Program-made: the position numbers and the translations under genes
The notes under the pieces: generated by a model
Databases searched by the model: none
What the model was told of the DNA's origin: nothing
The model's input: the letters and a program-made list of their open reading frames with translations, nothing else
DNA from: Clostridiales bacterium
GTDB taxonomy: Bacteria; Bacillota; Clostridia; Christensenellales; Borkfalkiaceae
Assembly: GCA_015069425.1 (NCBI GenBank)
Contig: SVIP01000002.1
Coordinates: 226,638 to 290,637, forward strand
Direction of reading: 5' to 3'
Length of the DNA stretch: 64,000 bases
Shown here: piece by piece, positions 26,520 to 35,808 of the stretch
Position numbering within the stretch: position 1 is the first letter of the stretch
How the letters are laid out: each line of letters begins with the position of its first letter

Positions 26520-26816
26520 TTAAACTCTATTTTTTTCTTTTACTCGTTTTACAAAATCGTCGTGAGTGCTGAGCGTTTTTAACATTTGATTTTGAATTGG
26601 TGGACGCTTTTTGGTTTCTATTTCCTTTTTAATTTGCGGTTCGGCATTTTCTTTTTTAGTGTTATTTAGCATAGGCGAAAGTGCGGACAAAAGGTCGTTT
26701 ACCGTTGTACTTTTTTTCTCGCTTTCCGCTTGCGCTTGCTCGCTGGTTACCGCTGAATTATTTGCTGAAAAACCCAAAAAGGAATTTAAAAGATTGAAAA
26801 TGCCGAATTTATCCAT
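26520..26816 (-). CDS. hypothetical low-complexity protein
   Basis: The ATG at 26816 has GGAG 7 nt upstream, giving 98 residues. The first 20 residues (MDKFGIFNLLNSFLGFS) may form an amphipathic helix. The rest is polar, rich in Ser, Lys and Glu, and probably disordered. No family is recognised. Clean expression signals and lack of a better overlapping frame support it as real. Confidence 0.5.
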   Translation of the reverse strand: MDKFGIFNLLNSFLGFSANNSAVTSEQAQAESEKKSTTVNDLLSALSPMLNNTKKENAEPQIKKEIETKKRPPIQNQMLKTLSTHDDFVKRVKEKNRV

Positions 26817-26865
26817 TTTATTCTCCAAAGCAAAAGAAAAAACTCTAAAAAAACCTAAAAAATTA

Positions 26866-26894
26866 TTGCAAATCTTAAGTAAATAAGGTATAAT
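26866..26894 (+). promoter_or_regulatory. promoter of the surface lipoprotein gene
   Basis: TTGCAA, a 17-nt spacer and TATAAT, about 70 nt before the gene. Confidence 0.65.
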
Positions 26895-26962
26895 ATATAT
26901 CTGTATAACTAATTATATTCGGTAAGCTTGTAAATGTTTACAAAAAACCAAACGGAGTTTAT

Positions 26963-28795
26963 ATGAAAAAAGGTTTATTTAAGATTTTAGTTTTAGGGTT
27001 AGCGACTGTTTTGGCGTTCTCTGCTTTTTCTGGTTGCGCCTCTTCTAAATGGAAAGGTTCAGAGATGACCGACTGGGGAAAAGTTTCTGCTGAAAGTCTT
27101 GGTGGCTTTATTGCGGAAACCGATAACTACTTGTACTACATTAACGGTGTTGGCACTTCGTCTGACGATAACAAACTTGGTGTACCTACTAAAGGCGCTC
27201 TTTATGCGGTAGACAAGTCTGACTTTACCAAGAATAAAGTTGCAGTTCCTAAACTTTTCGCTTCTAGCGATTATGACACGGGTATTTTCATTAGTGGTGA
27301 TTACGTTTACTATGGAACGCCAAGCACGGAGAAAAACTCGCACGGCGATATTGCTTATACAGATTTAGCAATTACTCGTTCAAAGCTTGACGGAACGGAT
27401 ACAAAAGTTCTCTTTACTGCTGGTTCTCTTGCATTAAAACACAGATTTGTTGAAGTTGACGGAAAAGTTTTCGTTATTTATTACGATACTGATAACAGTG
27501 CTATCGTTAGTTACGACGTTGATAGTGCAAGCGCTAAAGAAATTGCAAAAACCGACGAAAAGACTGACAAAATGGAAACACTTGGTTCTTACACTTTCGT
27601 TCCCGAAATCGGTGCGGACGGCGTTGCGGTTGCTTATACTTCTACTGTTTACAGAGAGGCTTATAACCAAGACAAGAATGAGGCAACTGGTAGTAGCCGT
27701 GGTACGGAAAATTACAATAAGGTATACGCTTTAGTTGCTGGAGATAGCGAGGCTAAACTTGTTTACGATGGTAAAACCGAAGAGGCAACTTACGCTATCA
27801 AATTGATTAAAGACGGTTTTGTTTTCTATACCAAAACGGTGAACGGAACTAGCAAGACTTACGCTGTTAGTATGGCTGACTTTGCTGGTGGAAAGGCTGG
27901 CGTTGAAGTGTTTGATGAATACGCAGTATCAACCACTCTAATCCAATCACTTAATGAAGTTTACGTTATTGCGGACAACAATGTCTATAAAGACACTATG
28001 ATTAAGAAAGACATGGGCCCCACTACTAAAAAGTTAGTTGCAAAATGTAGTTCGATTTCAAGTTTCTTATTCAAAGACGGTGATAACATTTACTATTATA
28101 ACTCATCAAACAATATCGTAAGAATTGCTCTTGGCGACGTTGAAAATACTGATGCGAAAGAAATTCGCATTTCAGACGACACCGTAACCACTACTTGGTA
28201 TGCTCCTGAATTGGTAAAAGTTAACGGAAATGATTATTTGTTCTACGTTGACAATTCTACAACTGGTCTTTCTTACGTTAAATACGTTGCGTTAGACGAT
28301 AGCAAAATTGTTGCTGAAGACACCGACGATGATGGCGAAGATGATTTATGGTATTTGAGCGGAAGCAAATTCTTGAGCAATTTAACAATTGATGACAACG
28401 CTAAAATTATGACTGCAAAAATTAATGCACTCAGCACTGGTGAAATAGAGTTTGAAGAAGTAAACGGTGAATTAAAAGCAGTTAAACTTCAAGATACTAT
28501 TGCTGAATACGATGCGCTTAGTGCAGAAGTGAAAGAAAAAGTTGAAGATACCGCTAAAACAAAGATTGCAAATATTAAAGAAGCAATTAGAGTTGCAAAC
28601 CTCCTCAAAAAGGTTGACGGTGCTTACGATAGTTCAACAGACCAAACGGCATTAGAAAGTGCTTATAACGAAATTAAGGCGGAAATCAATGCTTTATTTG
28701 AAAGTGGAGATTATACCAAAATTGCAAGCTACATTGATGGAAACATGTTTGCAAACTATCAAAAATGCCAAAAACTCTTTGATAGCAAAAACTAA
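26963..28795 (+). CDS. surface lipoprotein with beta-propeller-like repeats
   Basis: The 610-residue protein has a lipoprotein signal with lipobox FSGC (Cys about residue 25). It is followed by about 400 residues of repeating Tyr-rich blades such as NYLYYINGVG, DYVYYGTPS and DNIYYYNSS. This resembles the DUF5050 type of extracellular propeller. The last 130 residues (EYDALSAEVKEKVED onward) are helical, with the sequence style of FIVAR-like three-helix modules. It is exported and lipid-anchored. Ligand and function are unknown. Confidence 0.8.
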   Translation: MKKGLFKILVLGLATVLAFSAFSGCASSKWKGSEMTDWGKVSAESLGGFIAETDNYLYYINGVGTSSDDNKLGVPTKGALYAVDKSDFTKNKVAVPKLFASSDYDTGIFISGDYVYYGTPSTEKNSHGDIAYTDLAITRSKLDGTDTKVLFTAGSLALKHRFVEVDGKVFVIYYDTDNSAIVSYDVDSASAKEIAKTDEKTDKMETLGSYTFVPEIGADGVAVAYTSTVYREAYNQDKNEATGSSRGTENYNKVYALVAGDSEAKLVYDGKTEEATYAIKLIKDGFVFYTKTVNGTSKTYAVSMADFAGGKAGVEVFDEYAVSTTLIQSLNEVYVIADNNVYKDTMIKKDMGPTTKKLVAKCSSISSFLFKDGDNIYYYNSSNNIVRIALGDVENTDAKEIRISDDTVTTTWYAPELVKVNGNDYLFYVDNSTTGLSYVKYVALDDSKIVAEDTDDDGEDDLWYLSGSKFLSNLTIDDNAKIMTAKINALSTGEIEFEEVNGELKAVKLQDTIAEYDALSAEVKEKVEDTAKTKIANIKEAIRVANLLKKVDGAYDSSTDQTALESAYNEIKAEINALFESGDYTKIASYIDGNMFANYQKCQKLFDSKN

Positions 28796-28818
28796 TTGAC
28801 TTTTGTTCAAAAATCAAG

Positions 28819-28857
28819 GCGTGGAAACGAAAAAATGTTTCCACGCTAATTTTTTTA
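28819..28857 (+). terminator. terminator of the lipoprotein gene
   Basis: GCGTGGAAAC with complement GTTTCCACGC, then TAATTTTTTT. Confidence 0.9.
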
Positions 28858-29016
28858 TTTTTTTATCCGCAAAATCCCTAGTGTTTCGCTAATATTCGAC
28901 ATATTTGTACATAAAGTCGTTAAAAATTAAAATATTTGTACAAAAGTATATAAAAACATTTGCTTTTTATTAAAATATGTTGTAAAATAATATCGAAATA
29001 AAAAAAGGAGACGGAT

Positions 29017-29439
29017 ATGCAGAAAAGAACGGTGTTTTTATTGCACGATACCAAAGAGTTTAACGATGCACTTGAGAAGAAATTTATTGATGCTGGTTTT
29101 TCAGTTGTGGGTACTGCTACTGACGGGATTTCCGCCATTTCCATGATTGCTGAAAAAAAGCCCGCTTTTCTTATTACAGGAATTGTTCTTGCTGGTTACG
29201 ACGGACTTTCGGTTATTAGTAGAGTTAAGGCTCTTGATTTCCCAATAAAAATTATCGTGGTAAGCGCATTATCTCGTGAAGAGATTATCGCCAAAGCAAT
29301 GAACGTTGGTGCGGATTATTTTATGGCGAAGCCTTACAACTTTTCGGTATTGGTAGAGAGAATGAACAATTTAGCAGAAGAAAAAAGTTTGACAAACGGC
29401 ACACACGCAAGCGTTTTAAGAAAAACCCCGCTTGAATAA
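29017..29439 (+). CDS. degenerate Spo0A receiver domain
   Basis: The 140-residue CheY-like domain aligns without gaps to Spo0A at the active-site blocks. The phosphoacceptor Asp (Asp56 of Bacillus subtilis Spo0A) is Gly55 here (LITGIVLAGYDGL). The first Asp of the acidic pair is His10, while Asp11 and the Lys in FMAKPYNF are kept. Phosphorylation in the usual way is therefore impossible. AAGGAG lies before the ATG. It ends at the TAA in the linker. Confidence 0.8.
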   Translation: MQKRTVFLLHDTKEFNDALEKKFIDAGFSVVGTATDGISAISMIAEKKPAFLITGIVLAGYDGLSVISRVKALDFPIKIIVVSALSREEIIAKAMNVGADYFMAKPYNFSVLVERMNNLAEEKSLTNGTHASVLRKTPLE

Positions 29440-29517
29440 AAGATTAGTAAAATCTTTATTAACGTCGGTATTCCTCCGCACATTAAAGGCTATAATTTTT
29501 TAAGAGAGGGCGTTAAA

Positions 29518-29775
29518 ATGGCGGTTGAAGACCCTGAAATTATTAACAACATAACAAAGCGTCTTTATCCCTCTATTGGTGAAAAGTATAATACGACGGC
29601 AAGCAAGGTTGAGCGTGCTATACGCCACGCAATCGAAGTTGCTTGGAACAGAGGGAGGATTGAAACTATAAATTCTATTTTAGGCGTGCGCGCGTATATC
29701 GGCGCAGAAAAACCGACGAACGGCGAGTTTATAGCACTCGTCGCTGACAAAATGTTACTAGAGCAAACAGATTAA
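29518..29775 (+). CDS. Spo0A C-terminal DNA-binding domain fragment
   Basis: If translated on its own, the first ATG downstream of the stop gives 85 residues with the near-invariant Spo0A block TTASKVERAIRHAIEVAW and the closing KPTNGEFIALVADKM. A GAGAGGG sequence lies 8 nt before this ATG, so independent initiation is possible. The fragment would lack the first helix of the effector domain encoded at 29440-29517. The complete domain needs readthrough or an unusual start. Confidence 0.6.
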   Translation: MAVEDPEIINNITKRLYPSIGEKYNTTASKVERAIRHAIEVAWNRGRIETINSILGVRAYIGAEKPTNGEFIALVADKMLLEQTD

Positions 29776-29781
29776 AAAGAT

Positions 29782-29816
29782 AAAACCAACGATAGTTATT
29801 CTTTCGTTGGTTTTTT
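29782..29816. terminator. terminator between spo0A and the AraC regulator
   Basis: AAAACCAACGA with complement TCGTTGGTTTT, flanked by A and T runs, suits both converging genes. Confidence 0.85.
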
Positions 29817-29825
29817 ATTTTTAAA

Positions 29826-30647
29826 CTATTCCATAATATAGCCGTTTATAATTGGTTGGGTTTTATCTCTGTATTTTAAGGGTGAAACACCATAATACTT
29901 TTTAAATATTTTTGAAAAATGCGCACAGTCCATATAACCGACTTTTTCCATTATAGTGCCTATAGGAAAAGCTGTTTGCTCTAATAAATATTTTGCATGT
30001 TCAAGTTTAGTTAGGTTAATATAGTAAATAGGAGAAACACCCGTGCGTTTTCTGAAATTTATAATAAACTGTGAAACCGAGAAGTTTGCTCTTTCCGCTA
30101 GTTGTGTCAGAGTTAGCTTTTCTTGCCAGTGAGCGGAAATATAATTAATAACTTCATCAATGGAATCCTCTTCGTTGATGGCTATTTGAGAGGGGAGTTT
30201 GCTCATAAATATAATCGCTAGATTATTTACTGCCGTTGAAACTTCAAGTTGCGATAAAAGGGTATTGGATTTGGAAAACTTAAAAGCTTTATTAAACAAA
30301 TTAATAATTTTATTATTGTTTGATACCTTAATCTTTACAGGAGTTGTTAAACTGCTAAATAAACTTTTATTGTTTAAGGTTAATTCAAAGTGCATCCAAT
30401 AAAGTTTGGCGTGCTTTTTGTCGGTTAACTTGTAAGAGTGTAAAACCCCTGCTGGTAAAAGTAGCCACTCGTTTTCCGAAACCACGTAATGCATATCTCC
30501 AGCAATAATTTCTATCTCTCCCTCTTTAACAAAATAGAATTTGTTGTTAGGCACGATTATGTTTGAATCTTGCCAAGGACTAGTCAAAATCATTTTATTG
30601 CCGTTTTGATATATTGAGGATAATTGATTATTTATTAATTTTTTCAA
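29826..30647 (-). CDS. AraC-family transcriptional regulator
   Basis: The 273-residue protein has an N-terminal cupin-type sensor domain (about residues 20-110, WLLPAGVLHSYKL) and a C-terminal pair of helix-turn-helix motifs (LTQLAERANFSVSQFIINF and IMEKVGYMDCAHFSKIFKK). The GVSPLKYR end is typical. It diverges from the isomerase operon across 215 bp and probably activates it in response to a sugar. Confidence 0.93.
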   Translation of the reverse strand: MKKLINNQLSSIYQNGNKMILTSPWQDSNIIVPNNKFYFVKEGEIEIIAGDMHYVVSENEWLLLPAGVLHSYKLTDKKHAKLYWMHFELTLNNKSLFSSLTTPVKIKVSNNNKIINLFNKAFKFSKSNTLLSQLEVSTAVNNLAIIFMSKLPSQIAINEEDSIDEVINYISAHWQEKLTLTQLAERANFSVSQFIINFRKRTGVSPIYYINLTKLEHAKYLLEQTAFPIGTIMEKVGYMDCAHFSKIFKKYYGVSPLKYRDKTQPIINGYIME

Positions 30648-30862
30648 ATCTATTCCTCCCTAAAAGCATTATATAAGCAAATTATAAAACAAGAAAAGAT
30701 AATAGTCAAGTAGGATTTATAAAATTTTTGTGTATAGCATGATAATAAACCACAAAAAAATAACAAATTTTATTATAACACCCCGCCTTTTTATTGATGT
30801 AAAATATATATACTATATATTAATTTATGTAGATTATACGCAATTAAAAAAGGAGATATATT

Positions 30863-32269
30863 ATGGAGAAGGTAAAAATAGGTTTTTTGCCACTTAGTTG
30901 GGATGCGTGGGACCACTTTGGTTGGTCTGAAGTTATAAGAGACCGCAGTGTTAAAGCGCTTAGCGGTATTAAGGGTGTAGAATGGATTGTTCCGTCAAAA
31001 GAAATGACTGGCAACGGCTGTGTTCAAGATTGGGCGCAAGCAGAAGCGGTTGCAAAACTTTACAAAGAAGAAAATATTCGTGCTCTTGTTGTTGGAAATA
31101 TGAATTTTGGTATGGAAACTGCACTCGGCATCGTGTTAAACGCTATGCCAAAAGATTTGCCACTTTTACACTTTACTGCTAAAGCGGACACCTTTAAGGA
31201 GGGAGGCGTTCGTTCTTCTGACACTTGGTGCGGTGCATTTATGGCAAATGCGGCAATCAAGCGTCGTGGTTGGAATTATATTCATATTAATTCTTGCTGG
31301 CCAGAGGACAAAGCATTTTTAGACAAGGTTGAAAGTTTTGTTCGTGGAGTAAACGCCATAGAACACTTTAAGGGGGCTCGTATCGGTCAATTTGGTCCTC
31401 GTCCTATGTTATTTGAATCTCAACCCTTTAATGAACAATTAATGGAAAGAAAATTCTCACAATTAATCGTTCCCGTAGATATCGGTACAATATTTAGTAA
31501 ACTCGACTCTATTAAAGAAGATGATCCGAGAGTTATAAAAATAATGAAAGAAATTCACCAAGGAACAAACTGCAGTGCTTGTTCTGAATGTGGAATAAAC
31601 ACCATTGCAAGGTTTGAAGTTACCTTAGAAGAATTATATAAAGAACACGGTTTAGACTGTATGGGCGCAATGTGTTGGTCGGCTCTTCAAGAACGATACG
31701 GCATAGCTGCTTGCTCAACTTTTGGTAGGCTTAACGATAAAAAGATATTAACTGCGTGTGAAATGGATACTTACGGCGCACTTACTATGCTTGCCATGTT
31801 CCATGCAAGTTTAGGGGAAGAAACACCGAATTTTATCGACTTTACCGAACTTCATCCCACCGAGCCAAACGCTTGGCTTGCTTGGCACTGTGGTGCAGCC
31901 GCACCTAGTCTTTGCAAGAGCGGGGCTACAAAGGAACTTATAGAAAACGCACAGTTAAAACAATGGAGCGACAGTGCTTACGGTGTATTGCAATTTAAGT
32001 TAAAAGAGGGCAAGGCTACCTTTGCTCGTTTAGTAGAGTATGATGGAGAATTTACGATGTTTATTGGTACTGGCGAAGTAGTAGATATGGCTCCTGCAAC
32101 GACTGGTAGTTACGGCTGGGTTAAGGTAAACAACGTGGATGATTGGGAAACAAAGATGATAGACGCTGGCGTAACGCACCACGGCGTTATGATTTATGAT
32201 GAAAAAGTGGCAGACGCTTTGGAAATGTTCTGTAAATATTTAGGAATTCGTGTGGTTAGAGCAAACTAA
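30863..32269 (+). CDS. L-fucose/L-arabinose isomerase family protein
   Basis: The 468-residue protein belongs to the ketol-isomerase superfamily. The C-terminal half has GRLNDKKILTACEMDTYGA (metal-ligand Glu and Asp region) and LAWHCGAAAPSLCKS, where His would complete the metal site. It is shorter than classical fucose isomerase (about 590 residues). A Cys cluster (CSACSEC, about residues 237-243) is unexplained. GGAG precedes the ATG. It heads an operon with an E1-type fusion and a dehydrogenase. The true sugar is unknown. Confidence 0.85.
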   Translation: MEKVKIGFLPLSWDAWDHFGWSEVIRDRSVKALSGIKGVEWIVPSKEMTGNGCVQDWAQAEAVAKLYKEENIRALVVGNMNFGMETALGIVLNAMPKDLPLLHFTAKADTFKEGGVRSSDTWCGAFMANAAIKRRGWNYIHINSCWPEDKAFLDKVESFVRGVNAIEHFKGARIGQFGPRPMLFESQPFNEQLMERKFSQLIVPVDIGTIFSKLDSIKEDDPRVIKIMKEIHQGTNCSACSECGINTIARFEVTLEELYKEHGLDCMGAMCWSALQERYGIAACSTFGRLNDKKILTACEMDTYGALTMLAMFHASLGEETPNFIDFTELHPTEPNAWLAWHCGAAAPSLCKSGATKELIENAQLKQWSDSAYGVLQFKLKEGKATFARLVEYDGEFTMFIGTGEVVDMAPATTGSYGWVKVNNVDDWETKMIDAGVTHHGVMIYDEKVADALEMFCKYLGIRVVRAN

Positions 32270-32283
32270 AAGGAAAGGTTATT

Positions 32284-34749
32284 ATGCCCAAAACATTATT
32301 TGTTGATCCAAAAAAATTGACGGCGAAAACGACTGTAAAACTAAAAAATATTCCCGTTAATCAATGTAATACTGATGAAGAGATAAAAGGCTACAAAAAG
32401 GAAGAACTAATCGGTATTTATCGTGATATGTGTTATTTAAGACTGTTTGAAGAGATGCTCGATGGCATAAAGAAAAACGGTGCTTATAAAGATGTTTCTT
32501 ATCAATATGGTGGTCCCGCGCATCTTGCAATAGGTCAAGAGGCAGAGGCTGTGGGGCAAGCGTTTTTATTAGATGAAAACGACTTCATTTTCGGCTCGCA
32601 CCGCAGTCACGAAGAGATTATCGCTAAAGGTTTATCTTGCATAAACAAGATGAGCGAAGAAAAACTTATTTCCATTATGGAAAACTACGAGGGGGGTGCT
32701 TTGTATAAAGCGCTTACCAACAATATCAAGGTTGATAACGTTAAACAACGTGCAATTTACTATTTGCTATACGGTATTTTGGCGGAAATTTTCGGCAGTG
32801 AACTCGGCTTTAACAAAGGTCTTGGCGGGTCAATGCATACTTTCTTTATTCCTTTTGGAATATATCCAAACAACGCAATAGTGGGTGCATCTGCAGACAT
32901 TGCAGGCGGAGCCGCACTATACAAGAAAATAAACAAAAAGAAAGGCATAGTTATAGCAAATATAGGCGACGGCTCTTGTAGTTGCGGTCCCGTTTGGGAG
33001 GCAATGAATATGGCGGCAATGGAGCAATATAACACTCTGTGGCAAGAAGATATGCGTGGCGGACTTCCCGTTCTGTTCCATGTTTCTAATAATTCTTATG
33101 CGGTTGGGGATCAGCCGAGTGGAGAGACTATGGGACACGGCACGCTTGCAAGAATTGGGGCGGCGGTAAATCCAGACCAAATGCACTCTGAAAGAATTAA
33201 TGGTTACGACGTTCTTGCCGTTATCGAGGCTTATAAAAGAAAAATACCGTTATTAAAGAGCGGAAAAGGTCCTGTGCTTTTAGACGTTATAACTTATCGC
33301 TATTCGGGACACTCTCCATCTGATGCGGGCGCTTACCGTACGATAGAAGAGGTTAACGCTTGGAAAGAAATGGATAGTATTGCTGTTTTTGGAAAGCGTT
33401 TATTAGATGCGGGTATTTGTAGCGAAGAGGCGTTAGAAAAAATAAAAGACGACTGTGAAAAAGTTGTCGTTGAAGTTTTAAAATTAACGGTTGATAAAGA
33501 GAAAACGCCTGTATTAAATTTGTTATCAGAACCTGAAAAGTTGGAAAGAGTTATGTTTTCTAACCTAAAAAAAGAGGCGATGGAAGATAGACCTTGTGAT
33601 TATACGATTTTGCCCGAAGGAAACCCAAGAGTATTATCCATAAGCAAAAAGAGTCGTTTCGCATTTAACGAAAAAGGAGAAAAACTTTCACCAAACCGCA
33701 CTCTACAATTAAGAGAGGCAATGTTTGAAAGTCTGCTTGATGCCTTTTATAAAGACCCAACCCTTATAACATACGGCGAGTGTGCAAGAGATTGGGGCGG
33801 AACTTTTGCAGTAAACCGTGGACTTATGGAAGCAATGCCGTATCACCGCGTGTTTAACGCACCTATTTCTGAGGCGGCACACGTCGGGTACGCAGTTGGA
33901 TACGCAATGGCAGGTGGCCGTGTAGTAATAGAACTTATGTACTGTGACTTTTTAGGGCGTGCGGGCGACGAAGTATTCAATCAACTTGCAAAATGGCAAG
34001 CAATGAGTGCGGGTTACTTAAAAATGCCTGTTGTTTTAAGGGTATCAATCGGTGCAAAATACGGTGCGCAACACTCTCAAGATTGGACGGCGATGTTTGC
34101 TCACGTTCCCGGGCTTAAGGTGGTTTATCCCGTAACTCCGTACGATTGTAAGGGATTATTAAATACTGCACTAAAAGGAACTGACCCTATTATTTATTTG
34201 GAAAACCAAAAAATTTACGATATAGGCGAACAGTTTAAAAAAGGCGGTGTTCCAAAAGATTATTATGAAATTGAGTTTGGTGAACCTGATATAAAGAGAG
34301 AGGGTAAAGACCTTACTATTTTAACTATAGGTCCGTCGCTTTATAAAGGACTAGAAGCGGCAGACATACTCTCAAAAGAGTATGATTTAGAGGCAGAAGT
34401 AATAGATGCTCGGTCAATTGTACCCTTTAATTACGAGCCTGTAATCGAGTCGGTTAAAAAGACTGGCCGAATAGTAATCGTTGGGGAGGCGTGTTCCCGT
34501 GCATCAATGATGAAAGAAATGGCATCGGAAATTACGAGTATGGCATTTGATTATTTAGACGCTCCGCCAGCGGTAGTTGGTGCGCGTAATTGGATTGCAC
34601 CGTTAGGCTCGCAAGAGATGGCGTATTATCCGCAAGCACAGACTATTATAGACGCTATAAACGAATTAATACTTCCGTTAAAGGGTAGAGCCGATAGCAA
34701 ACAGTTTAACGTTAAAGAAAATTTAAGAAAAAATAAACTAGGAGTATAA
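32284..34749 (+). CDS. fused alpha/beta thiamine-diphosphate 2-oxoacid dehydrogenase E1-like enzyme
   Basis: The 821 residues contain a complete E1-alpha-like half (about 20-430: HLAIGQEAEAVGQA, GSHRSHEEI, GDGSCSCGPVWEAMN, SNNSYAV, RYSGHSPSDAG) fused to an E1-beta-like half (about 470-800: NAPISEAAHVGYAVGYAM, GAQHSQDW, VIDARSIVPFN). In classical complexes the halves are separate and work with E2 and E3; neither is encoded nearby. Its partners here are a sugar isomerase and a short-chain dehydrogenase. That suggests C-C bond cleavage of a ketose or transfer of its fragment, as in transketolase-like chemistry. This is inference. Confidence 0.88.
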   Translation: MPKTLFVDPKKLTAKTTVKLKNIPVNQCNTDEEIKGYKKEELIGIYRDMCYLRLFEEMLDGIKKNGAYKDVSYQYGGPAHLAIGQEAEAVGQAFLLDENDFIFGSHRSHEEIIAKGLSCINKMSEEKLISIMENYEGGALYKALTNNIKVDNVKQRAIYYLLYGILAEIFGSELGFNKGLGGSMHTFFIPFGIYPNNAIVGASADIAGGAALYKKINKKKGIVIANIGDGSCSCGPVWEAMNMAAMEQYNTLWQEDMRGGLPVLFHVSNNSYAVGDQPSGETMGHGTLARIGAAVNPDQMHSERINGYDVLAVIEAYKRKIPLLKSGKGPVLLDVITYRYSGHSPSDAGAYRTIEEVNAWKEMDSIAVFGKRLLDAGICSEEALEKIKDDCEKVVVEVLKLTVDKEKTPVLNLLSEPEKLERVMFSNLKKEAMEDRPCDYTILPEGNPRVLSISKKSRFAFNEKGEKLSPNRTLQLREAMFESLLDAFYKDPTLITYGECARDWGGTFAVNRGLMEAMPYHRVFNAPISEAAHVGYAVGYAMAGGRVVIELMYCDFLGRAGDEVFNQLAKWQAMSAGYLKMPVVLRVSIGAKYGAQHSQDWTAMFAHVPGLKVVYPVTPYDCKGLLNTALKGTDPIIYLENQKIYDIGEQFKKGGVPKDYYEIEFGEPDIKREGKDLTILTIGPSLYKGLEAADILSKEYDLEAEVIDARSIVPFNYEPVIESVKKTGRIVIVGEACSRASMMKEMASEITSMAFDYLDAPPAVVGARNWIAPLGSQEMAYYPQAQTIIDAINELILPLKGRADSKQFNVKENLRKNKLGV

Positions 34750-34761
34750 AGGAGAAAATAT

Positions 34762-35556
34762 ATGAATTTAAAAGGAAAAATTTGCGCCATAACGGGCGCA
34801 GGCAGTGGGATAGGAGAAGTTGCCGCAAAAAAATTTGCTGAATATGGCGCAACAGTGCTCGTTTTAGAATTAAGCAAAGAAACGGGTGAAAAGACGGCTG
34901 AGGCAATCCGTCAAGCAGGCGGAAAGGCTAAAGCATACCAAGTGGACGTGTCCGATCACGTTGCAGTAAAAGCGGTTTTTGAAGAAATTGATAAAGAATT
35001 TGGTAAACTTGATGTTTTATACAACAACGCTTCGGTATTTTGGGGTAAAAAAGATAACCGTATTGACCAACTTGACGTTGAGGTGTTCGAGCGTATTTTA
35101 AAAATTAATCTTTTCGGTTTAATGTATTGTACTAAATTTGCGATTCCACTGATTAAAAAAGCTGGTGGCGGAAGTATTATTAATACTTCATCAAGCGCAG
35201 GTGTTGTAGGCGTACCGCAATGCGACTCTTACACGGCATCGAAAGGGGCAACAATTTCTTTAACTCGCTCAATGGCGGTTGAATACGGTCCGTTTAATAT
35301 TCGTACCAACTGTATTGCTCCTTGCTCAATAATGACGCCAATGGTTTACGAGAGCAACCTTAACGACCCTAACTTTGACGAACAAAAACTTTTACAGGTT
35401 GATATGCCGTTGCGTCGTTGGGGAACTAGCGAAGACATTGCAAACGTGGCAGCGTTTTTAGCGAGCGACGAGGGTTCATATATGAACGGTGCAATATTAG
35501 TTGCCGACGGGGGAATTACCGTACACGTTCGTGAGGGCAAAAAGGAAGTTGACTAA
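34762..35556 (+). CDS. short-chain dehydrogenase/reductase
   Basis: This 264-residue classical SDR has cofactor motif TGAGSGIGE (about residues 11-19), NNAS, catalytic Ser in INTSSSAG, and YTASKGA carrying the Tyr-x-x-x-Lys pair. An acidic side chain pattern after the second strand (VLELSKE) favours NAD over NADP. It is the third gene of the operon (12-bp gap) and probably oxidises or reduces a sugar or aldehyde in the same pathway. Confidence 0.93.
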   Translation: MNLKGKICAITGAGSGIGEVAAKKFAEYGATVLVLELSKETGEKTAEAIRQAGGKAKAYQVDVSDHVAVKAVFEEIDKEFGKLDVLYNNASVFWGKKDNRIDQLDVEVFERILKINLFGLMYCTKFAIPLIKKAGGGSIINTSSSAGVVGVPQCDSYTASKGATISLTRSMAVEYGPFNIRTNCIAPCSIMTPMVYESNLNDPNFDEQKLLQVDMPLRRWGTSEDIANVAAFLASDEGSYMNGAILVADGGITVHVREGKKEVD

Positions 35557-35578
35557 ATATTTATAAAAATAACAAATA

Positions 35579-35616
35579 ACCGCTCGACAAGAAAAAATAG
35601 TCGAGCGGTAAGTTTT
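35579..35616 (+). terminator. terminator of the isomerase operon
   Basis: ACCGCTCGAC and GTCGAGCGGT form a perfect 10-bp stem followed by AAGTTTTTA. Confidence 0.85.
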
Positions 35617-35677
35617 TAGTTTAAGTCATAAAAATAAAAAATTTTGCGAAAAATTTTAAAAATTAGTCTTAAAATAG

Positions 35678-35706
35678 TTTACAAAATCAACGTATATATA
35701 TATAAT
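35678..35706 (+). promoter_or_regulatory. promoter of the acidic zinc-ribbon gene
   Basis: TTTACA, a 17-nt spacer and TATAAT. A leader of about 95 nt without a reading frame follows. Confidence 0.7.
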
Positions 35707-35808
35707 AATTGCAGTCAGCGTTGCTGTGTGTAAAAAATAAATTTTTTGCGTATAGGAACTAAATAAATTAACAATAAATATATATATGATATATGGAGAA
35801 TTAAAATT

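Larger units (their letters stand above)
29017..29775 (+). pseudogene. spo0A: spo0A split by an in-frame TAA
   Basis: Receiver and DNA-binding halves of Spo0A, the master regulator of sporulation, lie in one reading frame, interrupted only by TAA at 29437-29439 in the interdomain linker. Directly after it the frame reads KISKIFINVGIPPHIKGYNF, the expected start of the Spo0A effector domain. Reading through the stop gives about 252 residues, close to normal length. It could be a decaying gene, two separate proteins, or stop-codon readthrough. The strongly conserved effector half argues against long decay. Confidence 0.85.
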
